The position numbers and the translations under genes are program-made. DNA of 64,000 nt from Dillenia suffruticosa (Eukaryota > Streptophyta > Magnoliopsida > Dilleniales > Dilleniaceae). The notes below the pieces were generated by a model. The model searched no databases and was not told the DNA's origin. It was given only the letters and a program-made list of their open reading frames with translations. The stretch spans positions 4,449,501-4,513,500 of the forward strand of contig JAVTVX010000031.1 in assembly GCA_033439265.1 (NCBI GenBank), written 5' to 3'. Below, piece by piece: positions 12,708 through 25,900 of this stretch (positions are counted from its first letter, which is position 1; each line of letters begins with the position of its first letter).

Positions 12708-15679
12708 TGTCATGCCCCGACCCGTAAGTCGGGCACGCGAATAGGCTGCCACGACTTCTCGATGCACGGGCATGCCTTACTCGCACATTGAGGTGACACA
12801 AGGCTAATATTATGACCCTACTCGATATCATTAAGTCAAAATCATATAGCGGAAGAAAAAAAAGATAGTTTTCAATAAAAAATTTCTTTAAAACATCTGC
12901 CTCCAATTTACATATAATATTTATATGCATGGTCCAATCGTAAACAAGAATGGATATGATCACTTACTCAATAGTATCTCTCAGCAAAACTCATGGGATA
13001 GTACCTCAATGTATGTCAAATATAGATAAACTGAAAATTTTAATATGAGGGGTAAGTATAATCCACATACTCAGTCAGTGAGGTGCAATGACTATATAAT
13101 GGTAATAAATGAATTTATGAGAGTGGCAAGTCAAAACATCATTTTCAAATTTATATTTCATTCATTTGCAAATATATCATGTAATTCAAAATAATAGGCA
13201 TCCTTATCATTAATCATGCATCAATGGGGTGTTAAAAACACATTCTATCCATAGTTTGGCCTAACTAGGGTAAAATCCATCAAGGGACCACCAAAATGTC
13301 ATAAGAATAAAACACATATATTTTTCCCCTTCCCTTGGTGTTGACACACTCCTCACGTGGTGCTCGTCTATTGGATCCATTGGACAAAGACAGGGGATTC
13401 AAACCCTACTCCCGTGTTACCCCACCACGTCACCCCGTCGGGTAAACGCTCAATCCGTGGTAAGGAGTGCGCTATAGCCACTATACACCATCCCATAATC
13501 ATACACATGTGCCATATATCATCATTCATAAATCCTTACTCGTAAAAACAAGACACTATCAAGGAACCATAATATTAGGATGCAAATTTTTGCCGAACAA
13601 CATTTCAAGACATGCCACAAACACTAATACATTTCTAAATCACATTTCAAATTTTATTTATAAAATCATGATCAAAACTATTTTTCATTTAAAGTCAAAA
13701 ATAGTTTTTCCCACTTACCTCGACTGGGGAGGGTACGCCACTCCCCCTAACTATCCTCGTTTCTCGAACGAGTTATCTCTCGAATCCTAATCCTAAGTTA
13801 AACAATATCATTTATTAATTCAATATTATATAGTTGGATTACAACATGCATATAAAAATGACCTCTTTCATAAGGTTAAATTTCAATTTTCATATTTAGA
13901 GGAATTTCTACAAACATATAATGCGCAGGTTTAGTAAAATCATGATATCTTCAAAAATCTTGATCGAATTCAATTGATTTAAATTTTCTCTTAACACTAA
14001 GACATATATCTCCAACTTTTATGTTCAGACCATCTTCAAATTTGGAATACAAAAATTTATAAAAAAATTATCTCTTTTCATGCTAAATTCCTAAAACCAT
14101 TTCCGCATAGTTTTGGAGAAATTCCATATCTCCCAGTATGCATCTCCAATTTAAGTGCTTCTTGTCTCAAATTGAAGGTCAAACATAGATATAAAATTTT
14201 CTAGTTTTGACCATCCTCGGATTCTAAATGTATAAATTTATAAATTCGGTTTTCATCTTGGTTTCAATTTTAGAACTACTTCTGCACAGTTTTAGTAATA
14301 TCATCATAACTTTCTGTATACAACTCCGATTTAAATGATTTTTATCTCAAATTAACGATAAGTCAGAGATCTAAAACTTTCATTAACATTTCACCAAATG
14401 CAGAACAAAAGATACCCTAAAAATTCATAAAAGTTACTAGTCGTACACAGGATATGAAACAGAATTTGTGAAACATGCTAGACTTCCAAAAATCACCAAA
14501 AATTGATTTCTTCATGAAATGTCTTACATGATATACCATTTTTAAAACTTAAGAAGTTTAGTTTATAGAGAAATAAATATCTTAGATTTTTGAATTCTAC
14601 AGAATGAGATATTCTAAAAAAGCTATAGAAGACTCAATCTAGAAATCAACATTTAGTATGCTAGTATGGGTACCAAAGTAACTACTCATTAAATAATTTA
14701 ATCTTAGCATAAGTTAGAATATGTTATCTCTTTTGTGAGATCTCTTGCTAACAATATGTATCACCACCCCATTTGAATCTTTGAATTTTTATCACTTTAG
14801 AAAAAAAAAATCAAATCACAATAAATATAAATTCCTATACAATACCTCTATACTTCCAATTGAAATTCAAGAATTCCCAAAAATGTTCTTCCCCCTTTGG
14901 CTCCATAGTTGAACTCAAAATAGATATAGAACCTTCACAATTTCATCCAAGGTGAGTTTGAATGAAGAAAATAGGCCAAACTTTTCTTAAACAAGTTCTT
15001 TTATAAACCTAGTCAAATATCCTTAACCATTAGATCATTCCATGCATTATCTTGACCTTCCACTTGTCCTAGCACTTAACCCATGCAATTATTGATTCAA
15101 GCAACCTCCATGCACTCTACCAAGTGTCTTTGGACGTCCATGTCAAGGGGGAGAAGTGTTACAATCTAGAACAAGCTATTCTAGTTGATTTTCATGCAAA
15201 ATTTCTACCTAATAAGCTTTCATGCATAAATTTCTATCTAATGAGCTTTCTTGAATGTGAAAAAACCTATATGGCCACTAACCAACCTTATTTCCCTCTT
15301 GACCAATCATTTGGCTTCAATTGTCCATCCTTGAGTGGTTTGCAACTTAGTCCCTTAACTTTCCCCTAACTTTTAACAATTGTATTTTTGGTCCCTATCA
15401 AATTTTGTTTGAAATTTCTTAAATATGTGAAATTTCATTTAAATATCTTTATTTAAGTGTGTAGGCATTCTCTTAGCTATTTTTGACTTCTTTAGGCCTT
15501 GCCAGCACTTTCCGAGAAGTTTTTCGGTTTATTGATAAAATTTTCAGTTTTAGCGATTTTCAGGCGAAATCTCAAAAGAAATAATTAGATAATTAAATAG
15601 ATGTGTCAAAAGGATACTTATATATTTAGAATCATGAGGAGTAGTACATAATATACAGTCACTAAAAATCGATGTTAGA
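12708..15679 (-). repeat. Gypsy element LTR, left copy
   Basis: Starts TGTCATGCCCCGACCC on the plus strand and is about 2.97 kb. It contains three diverged modules (near 13920-14040, 14100-14220, 14280-14400), each with a 'CA(T/C)AGTTTT..GA/TAATATC' stretch followed by 'TCCAATTTAAGTG' or a variant. No host gene is seen in this 3-kb stretch. Confidence 0.85.
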
Positions 15680-15699
15680 ATTCCTAACCCCCTAATAAA

Positions 15700-17624
15700 A
15701 AGTTTCGTCCTCGAAACTAAATTGAAACTATCGGCAAATAATTGGGGGTACTATCTCCTCATAGCATCCTCGGGCTCCCAAGTTTGCTCCTCGATCTGGT
15801 CGTTCTTCAAATGTACTCTGACCAGGGAGACCTCCTTGCTCCATAGCTTTTTGGTCTATCTATCTAAGATGGCTACGGGCTGGACGGGGAAACTCAAGTC
15901 ATCGTTCAACTCTATCGGTGGAGGCTCCAGTACATGGGAAGGATCAGGAAGGTACTTCCTCAGTATCAAAACATGGAATACATCGTGAATCCGTGCTAAC
16001 TCAAGAGGTAGATCCAATCTGTATGTCACTTTTTTAATCCTCTCAAGGACTCGGGAAGGTCCAATGTATTTGGGGTTAAGCTTTCCCCGCTGTTTGAATC
16101 GGATCATCCCCTTCCAAGGGGAAACCCTCAGAAATACCATGTCTCCCTCCCCGAACTCCAAAGGTCACCGTCGTCTATCTGTATAGCTTTTCTGCCTATC
16201 TTGGGTAGCTTTTATCCGAGCACGGATGACCTTTACTTTTTCTCGGGTCTCCTCAATCAATTCTATACAGCTGAGCTGTCTCTCCCCGACCTGATCCCAA
16301 CACAAGGGTGTCCAACACTTTCTCCCGTACAAGGTTTCGTATGGTGGCATCCCAATTCTAGCCTCGTAGCTATTGTTGTAGGCGAACTCAATCAACGGGA
16401 AGTGCTGGTCCCAACTTCCCTTAAAGTCCATGACACAAGATCTCAACATATCCTCTAGTGTCTGAATGGTCCTCTCAGACTGACCATCCGTCTGGGGGTG
16501 AAATGAAGTACTGAATTTCAGTCAGGTACTCATAGCCTCTTGCAACTTTGGCCAAAATCAGGAAGTAAAACGTGAGTCTCTGTCCGATACAATGGACACG
16601 GGAACTCCATGCAGTCGAACTCCCTCACTGATGTACAGACGGGCTAAACCCTTTAATGGATAGCTGCTGCGAATGGGAAGGAAATGTGCGGACTTGGTGA
16701 GTCTATCTACGATCACCCAAATAGCATCATGTCATACCGAAGTCCATGGAAGACCCATTACAAAATCCATGGTGATATGCTCCCACTTCCATTCAAGAAT
16801 GGGAAGAGGCTGTAGTGTGCCGGCGGATCGCTGATGCTCAGCCTTCACTTACTGGCATACCAAGCACCGAGTAACAGAACTGACTATCTCACGCTTCATG
16901 CCCACCCACCAGTAACTTTCTTGAATCGTTCGGTATATCTTTGTACTACCAGGATGCATAGCATAGGCTGAAGAGTGAGACCCCTCTAATATGGCACGTC
17001 TAAGGTCATCATCCTTTGGAATACAGATATGTCTCCCAAAAACTATTAGGCCATCATCCCTAACTCTGAAGTCTCCGCCTTCCCCTTTCTTGTTCCTCTC
17101 GACAATCCCTTGGAGCTCCTCATCGGTAGACTAAAGTTTTCGAATATGGTCAAGTAGAGTCGGTCTCACCTCAAATCTGGCCAAAAGTGCTCCAAAATCA
17201 TCTGTGGCCAGTCTGACTCCTAGGGAGTGGAGTCTAATAAGACACGAGAGATAAGAACTCTCGGTGGGTGCTAATGATGATGACTTGTGGCTTAGTGCAT
17301 CCGCAACGACATTTGCTTTTCCCGGGTGGTAGTCGATAATCAGATCATAGTCTTTGAGAAGTTCCAACCATCTCCTCTGCCTGAGATTGAGCTCCCGCTG
17401 AGTGAGTAGATATTTCAAACTTTTGTGATCTGTACACACTCGGCAACTAACCCCATATAGATAGTGTCGCCAAATCTTCAAAATAAATACAATAGCAGCA
17501 AGCTTTAAGTCGTAGGTAGGATAATTTAGTTCATGCCTCTTCAGTTGTCGGGAGGCATAAGCAATGACTCGACCCTTTTGCATCAGGAGACAACCTATTC
17601 CCTGTCGGCTAGCATTGCAGTATA
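15700..17624 (-). pseudogene. Ty3-gypsy pol remnant: RNase H and integrase with chromodomain-type C-terminus
   Basis: Fossil coding remains read from 17624 down. RNase H-like sequence with [20 protein letters not shown] and the [10 protein letters not shown] motif covers about 17624-17200. Integrase zinc-binding and core regions cover about 17150-16450. The segment with FAYNNSYEARIGMPPYETLYGRKC is near 16400, and the C-terminal part with GPSRVLERI and VFHVLILRKY is near 16060-15930. The region near 15860-15720 fits a chromodomain, pointing to the chromovirus (Tekay/Del-like) branch. Broken. Confidence 0.8.
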
Positions 17625-20088
17625 TGTCACGCCCCGAACTGGAGTCATGAACAGCCGCCCGTTGCCCCTAGATGCCGACTGTATTTTTATAGAAAATCGG
17701 ACAGAACCTCCCTATATTTCAGAGGTCTCCCAAGTACAATTTGACCTGTATATCCACATTCATCCTGTGAAATAAACAAATGGCTATCCCGCCCTCTCCA
17801 AGTTCAAACAATCCCACTGCCAAACATCCAGAATAATGCAAGGCTATAAAATTTTTCCAACAAACCTATCCACAGACCTCTATTGTCATGCTCAACTAGA
17901 GCATGAGCAGCCGCCACACCGAGCGGACCTAAATTCTATGCGTATATAAAATAAATTCCCAAGTTATTATTATTTTTTTTAATATTCACAAATACCTAAA
18001 TACAATGAAATAAATCAATATGAGGGTTTCACAAATAAATGTCATAATTTATACAGTCATCCCATAAAAAAATTAGATAAATATATTGGTCAAACTAAAA
18101 TCTCCAATACATAACGATATCATCAATTATCGTAGCGGAAGAGATGAAAATATCCATACCCAAGACCAGTGATATCACGTTCGCGTTACAATTATACAAA
18201 CCCAACAATAGCTCTTTGGTCCAACACTAATCCTGTGGGAAAGAAAGCGAAGGGTGAGTATCTATAGGAGAATACTCAGTAAGTGAGGGGTTTTACATCA
18301 TACTATCAATATCAAGGATGAACTTGGAGTGTCAAAGCATGAAACACAATATCAAGTGTGAGAAAAATAACGTGTTGTTTCAACCAATCAGATATCATCA
18401 GGCACACATTTGAAAATAATATATGCATCCAATGTGGAAATCAATTCATAAAGAGCCGGCCAATCAAACAACCCCAGCAATGGTCTACCTCGACCAAAGA
18501 CAGCGCATTGGAGGTTTTTCCAAATGCAAGTATTAAATAATGGATCTCTACCTCAATGTTGGCCACACGCTACTCTAACTAGCATGTAAATAATAATAAT
18601 GTACATATAACTAGTCGGCCGTGTATGGTACCCCCGCCTGGTGCTAGACGGAGCCGTACTCAACGTTCTCTCCGATGAGGGCTAACCTGGGATACCCATA
18701 CACATGACGATCTGGCGGATACCTTCGGCCGAAACGTATCCAGACACAAGGGGTGCCTCTACCAGATGTCCTTCGTAGCTACGGATGCTATAGGAAGCAT
18801 ATCACAATATCATATTGGCCGAGCACATAGCCCCATGCATCCCATCACCATGTCGGCCGGGCATATAGCCCCATGAATCATATTGTCACGCCCCGAACCG
18901 GGATCGTGAACAGCCGCCCGTTGTCCCTGGATGCCGGCTGGATTTTTACAGAAAATCGGGCAGAACCTCCCCATAAATCGGAGGTTTTCCCATGTACAAT
19001 TTCACCTGTATATGACATTCATCCAGTACAAATAAACATTTGGCCATCCCGGCCTCTCCAAAATCAACAATATCCACAGCCAACATCCAGAACAACGCAA
19101 GGCTATAAAGTTTCTAACAGTCCTAGCAACAGACCTCTACTGTCATGCCCAACTAGAGCATGAGCAGCCGCCACACCGAGCGGACTTAAATTCTACGCAT
19201 ATATAAAATAAATTCCCAAGTTATTTTTAAATATTTACAAATGCCTCAATGCAACGAAATAATCAACACGCGAGTTTCGCGAAATAAAGTCCATAATTTA
19301 TACAGTCATCCCAAAAATTTAAATAAATGGAATGGTCAAACTAAAATCTCCAATACATAATAATGTCACCAATCATCATAGCGGAAGAAATGGAAAATAT
19401 CCATACCCAAGCCCAGTGATACCTCTTCGGTCCAACACTAATCCTGTGGGAAAGAAAGTGAGGGGTGAGTATCTATGGGAGGATACTCAGTAAGTGAGGG
19501 GATTGACATTTTGCTATCAATATCGAGGTGAATTTGGAGTGTCAAAGCATAAGATAAGAAAATATCCACAGTATGCAAACCGATCATGTTATTTCAAAAT
19601 CATATATAATACGCACACATCAGAAAGCAAGATATGCATCCCAAAATTTTACATCAATGTCATGAAGAACCGGCCAATGAAATATTCCCGGCAATGGTCT
19701 ACCTCGACCAAGGACGGCGCATTGGGGGTTTTTCCAAATGCAAGTATTAAAGAATGGTTCTCTGCCCCAATGTTGGCCACAGACTACCCCAACTAGCCTG
19801 TAAAAAGTATATAGTGTACATATAACTAGTCGGCCGTGTATGGTGCCCCCGCCTGGTGCTAGACGGAGCCGTACTCAACGTCCTCTCCGATGAGGGTCAA
19901 CCTGGGACACCCATACACACGACAATCTGGCGGATACCTCCGGCCGAAGCGTATCCGGACACAAGGGGTGCCTCTACCAGATGTCCTTCGTAGCTACGGA
20001 TCACAATATCAAATCGGCCGGGCACGTAGCCCCATGCATCCCATCACCAGTCGGCCGGGCATATAGCCCCATGCATAATATCATAACG

Positions 20089-20222
20089 TCGGCCGGGCAT
20101 ACAGCCCAAAACATAATATCATAAAGTCGGCCGGGCATACAGCCCAAAACATAATATCATAAAGTCGGCCGGGCATACAGCCCAAAACATAATATCATAA
20201 AGTCGGCCGGGCATACAGCCCA
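20089..20222. repeat. 38-bp tandem repeat in LTR
   Basis: Three full units and one partial unit, nearly identical, each starting GTCGGCCGGGCATACAGCCC. More diverged single units lie just upstream (20010-20088), at 18815-18880, and in the related LTRs near 39350-39490 and 46710-46810. The low divergence implies recent unit expansion. Confidence 0.85.
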
Positions 20223-20888
20223 AATGTGTAAGTAAATACCATGTGCCAATGCGGTGGAAGTATTTAAAACATATCAATATGTCGAAAATGTGGCACAATA
20301 TACGTTTATCAAAACTCATGGATGCATATCAATAAAGTCAACAGTTAAGACACTCCAAAGGTCACAAAACATTTCATCAAATATTGGAAAGCCATAACAA
20401 TCATACATTTTGCAGAAACATGGCATTTAAAAGATATTTTTGAAACATGGTTTTCAATCAATAGCGAATGTCAAAGTCCCACTCACAGTTCTACGGGAGG
20501 GAAGTCACTCCCTACTGACAAGCCAACTCGGATCTGACCGCTCGAGTCTCCAAAAGATCAACCTAAATCAGATCATCAAATTTCTGTAACATTCTATACT
20601 TAACCTTCAATTCATATATAATCATTTCATAATTTGTATTCTATTTGCATTCCACTTACACTCTAAACATATACAAAACCTTTCATCTTAGATTCAATTC
20701 TAGATTCATTCAAAGTATCAGTTAGAGCAGAAATCTCCTCACCTAGGGTTTTCTCGAAGCGTCGAGTCTCGTCCGAAAGTCGCTTCGGTCACTCCAAAGT
20801 CTGTAGGGTTTCCTATCAAAACAAGGTTTATTTGTTAGATCTAAACACAGATCCGAAGCAAAACCCTAAGTCATTTACCTGCGTGAAG

Positions 20889-21510
20889 ATTCGTGGGCTG
20901 TCACGGGCCGTCGCGGGCTCGTGGGCCACGGGCCGGACTGGGCTCGTGGGCTACAGCTAGCGGGCTCGCTGGTCTGCGTGCTACGGGGTAGCGGGCCGGC
21001 GGGCTGGCAGGCCGATGGGCTGAACTGGGCCGCGGGCCGTACTGGACCTGCGGGCTTGGACGGGCTGTCGGGCCTGGTGGGCCCGTGGGCTTGCTGCTGA
21101 TGGGCCGGCGGCTAATGGGCCTACAGGCTGGCGGGCCTGCGGGCCGACAGTGGCTCGCGGGCTGGTGCTCGCCCGTGCGCTGGTGCGCTGTGCTGGGGCG
21201 TGCTCGTGCGCGCTCGCACGCTGCTGCGCGCCCCTGCGCGCTCGCGCGCTCTGCTCGCGCTCTCTGCGCGCACTCTGCTCGCGCGCCTGCTCGCGCGCCT
21301 GCTCGCGCGCCTGCTCGCGCGCTTGCTCGCTCGCGCGCTCCTGCGCTCGCGCTTGCGGTCTGGGCTAGTGCTGTTGCTGGGAGATCGCGCTGCAGAAGGC
21401 CCTGCAGTCGCGTGTGGTGGCGGAAGGTAGTGCGCGCGGAGGCTCGCGGCGGTGTGCGGCGAGGCGGAGGAAGCCGAACGGCCGCGGGAGAAGGCGAACA
21501 GCCGCAAGAG
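20889..21510. repeat. GC-rich low-complexity island in LTR
   Basis: About 600 bp of CGGGCT/GGGCC and GCGCGC runs in otherwise AT-rich DNA, including a 12-bp tandem repeat (TGCTCGCGCGCC, about 21276-21335). Equivalent islands occupy the same place in related LTRs (22785-22905, 40425-40945, 47775-48335). Long open frames on both strands here (Arg/Ala-rich) come from base composition and are not genes. Confidence 0.8.
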
Positions 21511-21523
21511 AGGGAACGTCGGG

Positions 21524-21532
<9 letters not shown>

Positions 21533-21572
<40 letters not shown>
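21533..21572. repeat. (GA)n microsatellite
   Basis: About 20 GA units between the GC island and the palindromes. Shorter purine tracts sit in the same place in the related LTRs (40950-40970, 48330-48356). Confidence 0.9.
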
Positions 21573-21577
<5 letters not shown>

Positions 21578-21580
21578 GGG

Positions 21581-21641
21581 TTAGGGTTTTAACCCTAATC
21601 CCCAATTGGGGACGCAGCGTTTTGTCCCAAAACGCTGCGTC
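21581..21641. promoter_or_regulatory. Three successive palindromes in LTR, with telo-box-like sequence
   Basis: TTAGGGTTTTAACCCTAA (21581-21598), CCCAATTGGG (21601-21610) and a 13-bp perfect stem GACGCAGCGTTTT (21611-21623 with 21629-21641). The first and third are kept in imperfect form in both LTRs of 38189-48661 (40971-41034; 48356-48418). In element orientation (minus) they lie shortly after the AT-rich start of the LTR, where the promoter is expected. A regulatory role is inference. Confidence 0.5.
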
Positions 21642-21646
21642 TCCAA

Positions 21647-21649
<3 letters not shown>

Positions 21650-21698
<49 letters not shown>
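21650..21698. repeat. Poly(T) run
   Basis: 49 consecutive T's near the LTR edge. Related LTRs have short T runs in the same place, followed by TTATTATTATT. Exact length is prone to sequencing error. Confidence 0.9.
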
Positions 21699-21701
<3 letters not shown>

Positions 21702-22921
21702 CTTGGTGTTACACATATCATAACGTCGGCCGGACATACAGCTCAAATATATAAGTAAATCCATTTAAAACCATGTGTCAATGTAGTAGAAGTATTAAAA
21801 CATATCAATATGTCAAAAATGTGGTACAATATTCAGTTTTCAAAACTCATGGATGCATATCAATAAAGTCAGAATTTAAGACACCCCAAAGGTCACAAAA
21901 CATTTCATAAAATATTCGAAAGTTCTAACAATCATACATTTTGCAGAAACATGTCATTTAAAAAGTATTTTTGAAACATGGTTTTCAATCAATAGCGAAT
22001 GTCAAAGTCTTACTCACCGTTCAAGGAGGGTGATCACTCTATATTTTCAAAACGAATCCAATCTGATTTCTCGAGTCTCTAAAAAGATTAACCTAATCAG
22101 ATCATCAAAATTTAATATCAATTTCTCAAGCATGTTTAGGGTTTATCCATTTTCATAATGCTGAGATCGTATTTAGATTGCCTATATGCAAAATAACTTA
22201 TAATGAAAACGATTTCAACCATCTCTAAGCTCCGATCACCATTTTTAAGCTACCCTTCTTCATACATACCATTTTGCCAATTAACAACTCAAAACAACCT
22301 AAGAAAGACATGAAATGTACAATATCTTCCACTTTACGGCTCATTTCATTCCAACCCTACAACCCAAATACTTTCATGCATATTTCAAAATTTAACTCTA
22401 AGGAAAACTATTCGAATTCACTCGACATGATTTTATGATTCTATAATATGCTTCTTTCGTATCAGACCATCTAGTTTCTGTAACATTCTATACTTAACCT
22501 TCAAAATCACATATAATTATTTCAGAAATTGTATTCTATCGCATTTTATTTACACTCTAAACATATACAGAACCTTTCATCTTAGATTCAATCCTAGATT
22601 CATTCAATTTATCAATTATAGTCGAAATCTCCTCACCTAGGGTTTTCCCGAACGCAGAGTTTCGTTAGAATGTCTCTTCGGTCACTCCAAAGTCTGTAGT
22701 GTTTCCTATCAAAACAAGATTTATTTGTTAGATCTAAACACTTAGATCAGAATCAAAACTCTAAATTAGTTACCTGCATGGAGGTTCGTGGGCTGTCACA
22801 GGCTCGTGGGCCGTCGCGGGCTACCATGGGCTTGTAGGCTACAGCGGGTTCGTGGGTTTGTGGGTCAGCGGGCTTGCGGGCTGATGGGCCTGCGGGCTAG
22901 CTGGCTGATACCACCTAAATC

Positions 22922-25900
22922 TATCACGCCCCGACCCACAGGTTGGGCAAGCGAACAGACCGCCGCGACTCCTCGGGGCACAGGTATGCCCTACTCGTAC
23001 ATCGAGGTGACGCAAGGCTAATATTATGACCTTACTCGATATCATTAAGTCAAAATCATATAGCGAAAGATAAAAAGATAGTTTTGAATAAAAATTTTCT
23101 TTAAAACATCTGCCTCCAATTTACATATAATATTTATATGCATGGTCCAATCGTAAACAAAAATGGATATTATCACTTACTCGATAGCGTCTCTCAGTAA
23201 AACTCATGGGATAGTACCTCAATGTATGTCAAATACAAATAAACTGAAAATATTAATATGAGAGGTGAGTATAATCCACATACTCAGTGAGTGAGGTGTA
23301 ATGACTATATAATGACAATAAATGAATTTGTGAGAGTGGCAAGTCAAAACATCATTTTCAAATTTATATTTCATTCATTTGCAAATATATCATGTAATTC
23401 AAAATAATAGACATCCTTATCATCAATCATACATCAATGGGGTGTCAAAAACACATTTTACCCATAATTTGGTCTAACTAGGGTAAAATCCACAAAGGGG
23501 GCCACCAAAATGTCAAAAGAATAAAACACATATATTTTCCCCCTTCCTTTGATGTTGACACGGTCCTCACATGGTGCTCGTCTATTGGATCCGTTCCACA
23601 GAGACAGGGGACTCAAACCCCTGCTCCCATGTTACCCCACCACGTCACCCCGTTGGGTAAACGCTTAATACCGTGGTAGGGAGTACGCATAGCCACTATA
23701 CACCATCCCATAATCATACACATGTGCCATATGTCATCATTCATAAATCCTTACTCGTAAAAATAAGGCACTATCAAGTAACCATAATATTAGGATGTAA
23801 ATTTTTACTGAACAACATTTCAAGACATGCAACAAACACTAAAGAATTTCTAAATCACATTTCAAATTTCATTTATAAAATCATGATCAAAACTATTTCT
23901 CATTTAAAGTCAAAAATAGTTCGTCCCATTCACCTGGGCTAGGGAGGGTGCGCTACTCCCCCTAACTATCATCGTTTCTCGAACAAGTCATCTCTCAAAT
24001 CCTAATCCTAAATTAAAAATATCATTTATTAATTCAATATTATATAGTTGGATTACAACATACATATAAAAATGACCTCTTTCATAAGGTTAAATTTCAA
24101 TTTTCATACTTAGAGGAATTTCTACAAACATATAACGCGCAGATTTAGTAAAATCATGATATTTTCAAAAATCTTAATCGCATTCAATTGATTTAAATTT
24201 TCTCTTAACACTAAGACATATATCTCCAACTTTTATGTTCAGACCATCTTCTAATTTAGAATACACGAATTTATAAAAAAAATTATCACTTTTCGTGCTA
24301 AGTTCCTAAAACCAATTCCGTACAGTTTTGGGAGAAATTCCATATCTCCCAGTCTACATCTCCAATTTAAGTGCTTCTTGTCTCACATTAAAGGCAAGAC
24401 ATAGATCTATAACTTTCTAGTTTTGACCATCCTCGGATTCTAAAGGTATAAATTTATAAAATTCGGTTTTCATCTCGGTTTCAGTTTTAGAACTACTTCT
24501 GCATAGTTTTAGTAATATCATCATAACTTTCTATATATATCTCCGATTCAAGTGATCTTTATCTCAAATTAACGATAAGTCAGAGACCTAAAACTTTCAT
24601 GGTTAACATTTCTCCAAATGCGGAATAGAAGATACCTCAAAAATTCATAATATTTACTGGTTGTACACAGGACATAAAACAAAATTTGTGAAACATGCTA
24701 GACTTCCAAAAATCACCAAAAATTGATTTCTTCATGAAATGTCTTACATGATATACCATTTTTAAAACTTAGGAAGTCTAGTTTATAGATAAATAAATAT
24801 TTTAGATTTTTGAATTCTACAAAATGAGATATTCTAAGAAAGCTATACAAGACTCAATCTAGAAATCAACAATTAGTATGCTAGTATGGATACCAAAGTA
24901 ACTATTCATCAAATAATTTAATTTTAGCATAAGTTAGAATATGTTACCTCCTTTGTGAGATCTCTTGCTAACAATATGTATCACCACCCCATTTGAATTT
25001 TTGAATTTTTATCACCTTAGAAAAAAAATCAAATCACAATAAACATAAATTCCTATATAGTATGTCTATACTTCCAATTGAAATTCAAGAATTCTCAAAA
25101 ATGTTCTTACCCCTTTGGCTCCATAGTTAAACTCAAAATGGATATAGAACCCTCCCAATTTCATCCAAGGTGAGTATGAATGAAGAAAATAGGCCAAACT
25201 CTTCTTAAACAAGTTTTTTATAAACCTAGTCAAATATCCTTAACCATTGGATCATTCCATGTATTATCTTAACCTTCCACTTGTCCTAGCACTTAACCCA
25301 TGCAATTATTGATTCAAGCAACCTCAATGCACTCTACCAAGTGTCTTTGGATGTCCATGTCAAGGGGGAGAAGTGTCACAATTTAGAACAAGCTATTTTA
25401 GTTGGTTTTCATGCAAAAATTTCTACCCTTCCTTTCATGCAAAAATTTCTACCATTCCTTTCATGCATAAATTTCTATCCAATGAGCTTTCTTAAATGTG
25501 GAAAATCCTATGTGGCCACTAACCAACCTTATTTCCCTCTTGACTAATCATTTGGTTCCAATTGTCCATCCTTGAGTGGTTTGCAACTTAGTCACTTAAC
25601 TTTCCTCAATTACATTTAAACCTCTAACTTTTAACAATTACATTTTTGGTCCCTATGAAATTTTATTTGAAATTTCTTAAATATGTGAAATTTCATTTAA
25701 ATATCTTTATTTAAGTATGTAGGCCTTCTCTTAGCTATTTTTCACTTCTTTAGGCCTTGCCGGCACTTTCCGAGAAGTTTTTCGGCTTACCGATAAAATT
25801 TTTAGTTTTAACGATTTTGAGGCGAAATCTCAAAATAAATAATTAGATAATTAAATAGATGTCTCAAAAGGATGCACATATATTTAGAATCGTAAGGAGT

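Larger units (their letters stand above)
18884..21713 (-). mobile_element. Solo LTR of the TGTCACGCCCCG family
   Basis: A 2.83-kb LTR from TGTCACGCCCCGAACCGG to GGTGTTACA with a perfect target duplication CATAT (18879-18883, 21714-21718), inserted in an LTR of the same superfamily; host LTR sequence matching its own relatives continues on both sides. It contains a 38-bp tandem array, a GC-rich island, a GA tract, three palindromes and a poly(T) run. No internal coding region, so it is a recombined solo LTR. Confidence 0.85.
17625..22904 (-). mobile_element. Gypsy LTR (TGTCACGCCCCG family) nested in the gypsy element, incomplete
   Basis: Starts TGTCACGCCCCGAACTGG inside the RNase H remnant of the host element and resumes after a nested solo LTR (18884-21713), ending in its GC-rich part beside the host's primer site. 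The start closely matches the LTRs at 18884, 38189 and 45550, so all belong to one LTR superfamily. No coding part of its own is recognised. Broken. Confidence 0.7.

Noticed and set aside
12628-12963. 111-codon minus-strand frame
   Set aside because: Spans the junction of tRNA array and LTR start, so it is an accidental frame.
20089-20222. CRISPR-like spaced repeats
   Set aside because: Units are contiguous tandem copies without unique spacers, in a plant LTR.
20901-21764. 287-codon Arg/Ala/Pro-rich frame and several overlapping frames on both strands
   Set aside because: It crosses the GC island, GA tract and poly(T) run of an LTR. Openness follows from base composition and no domain is present.
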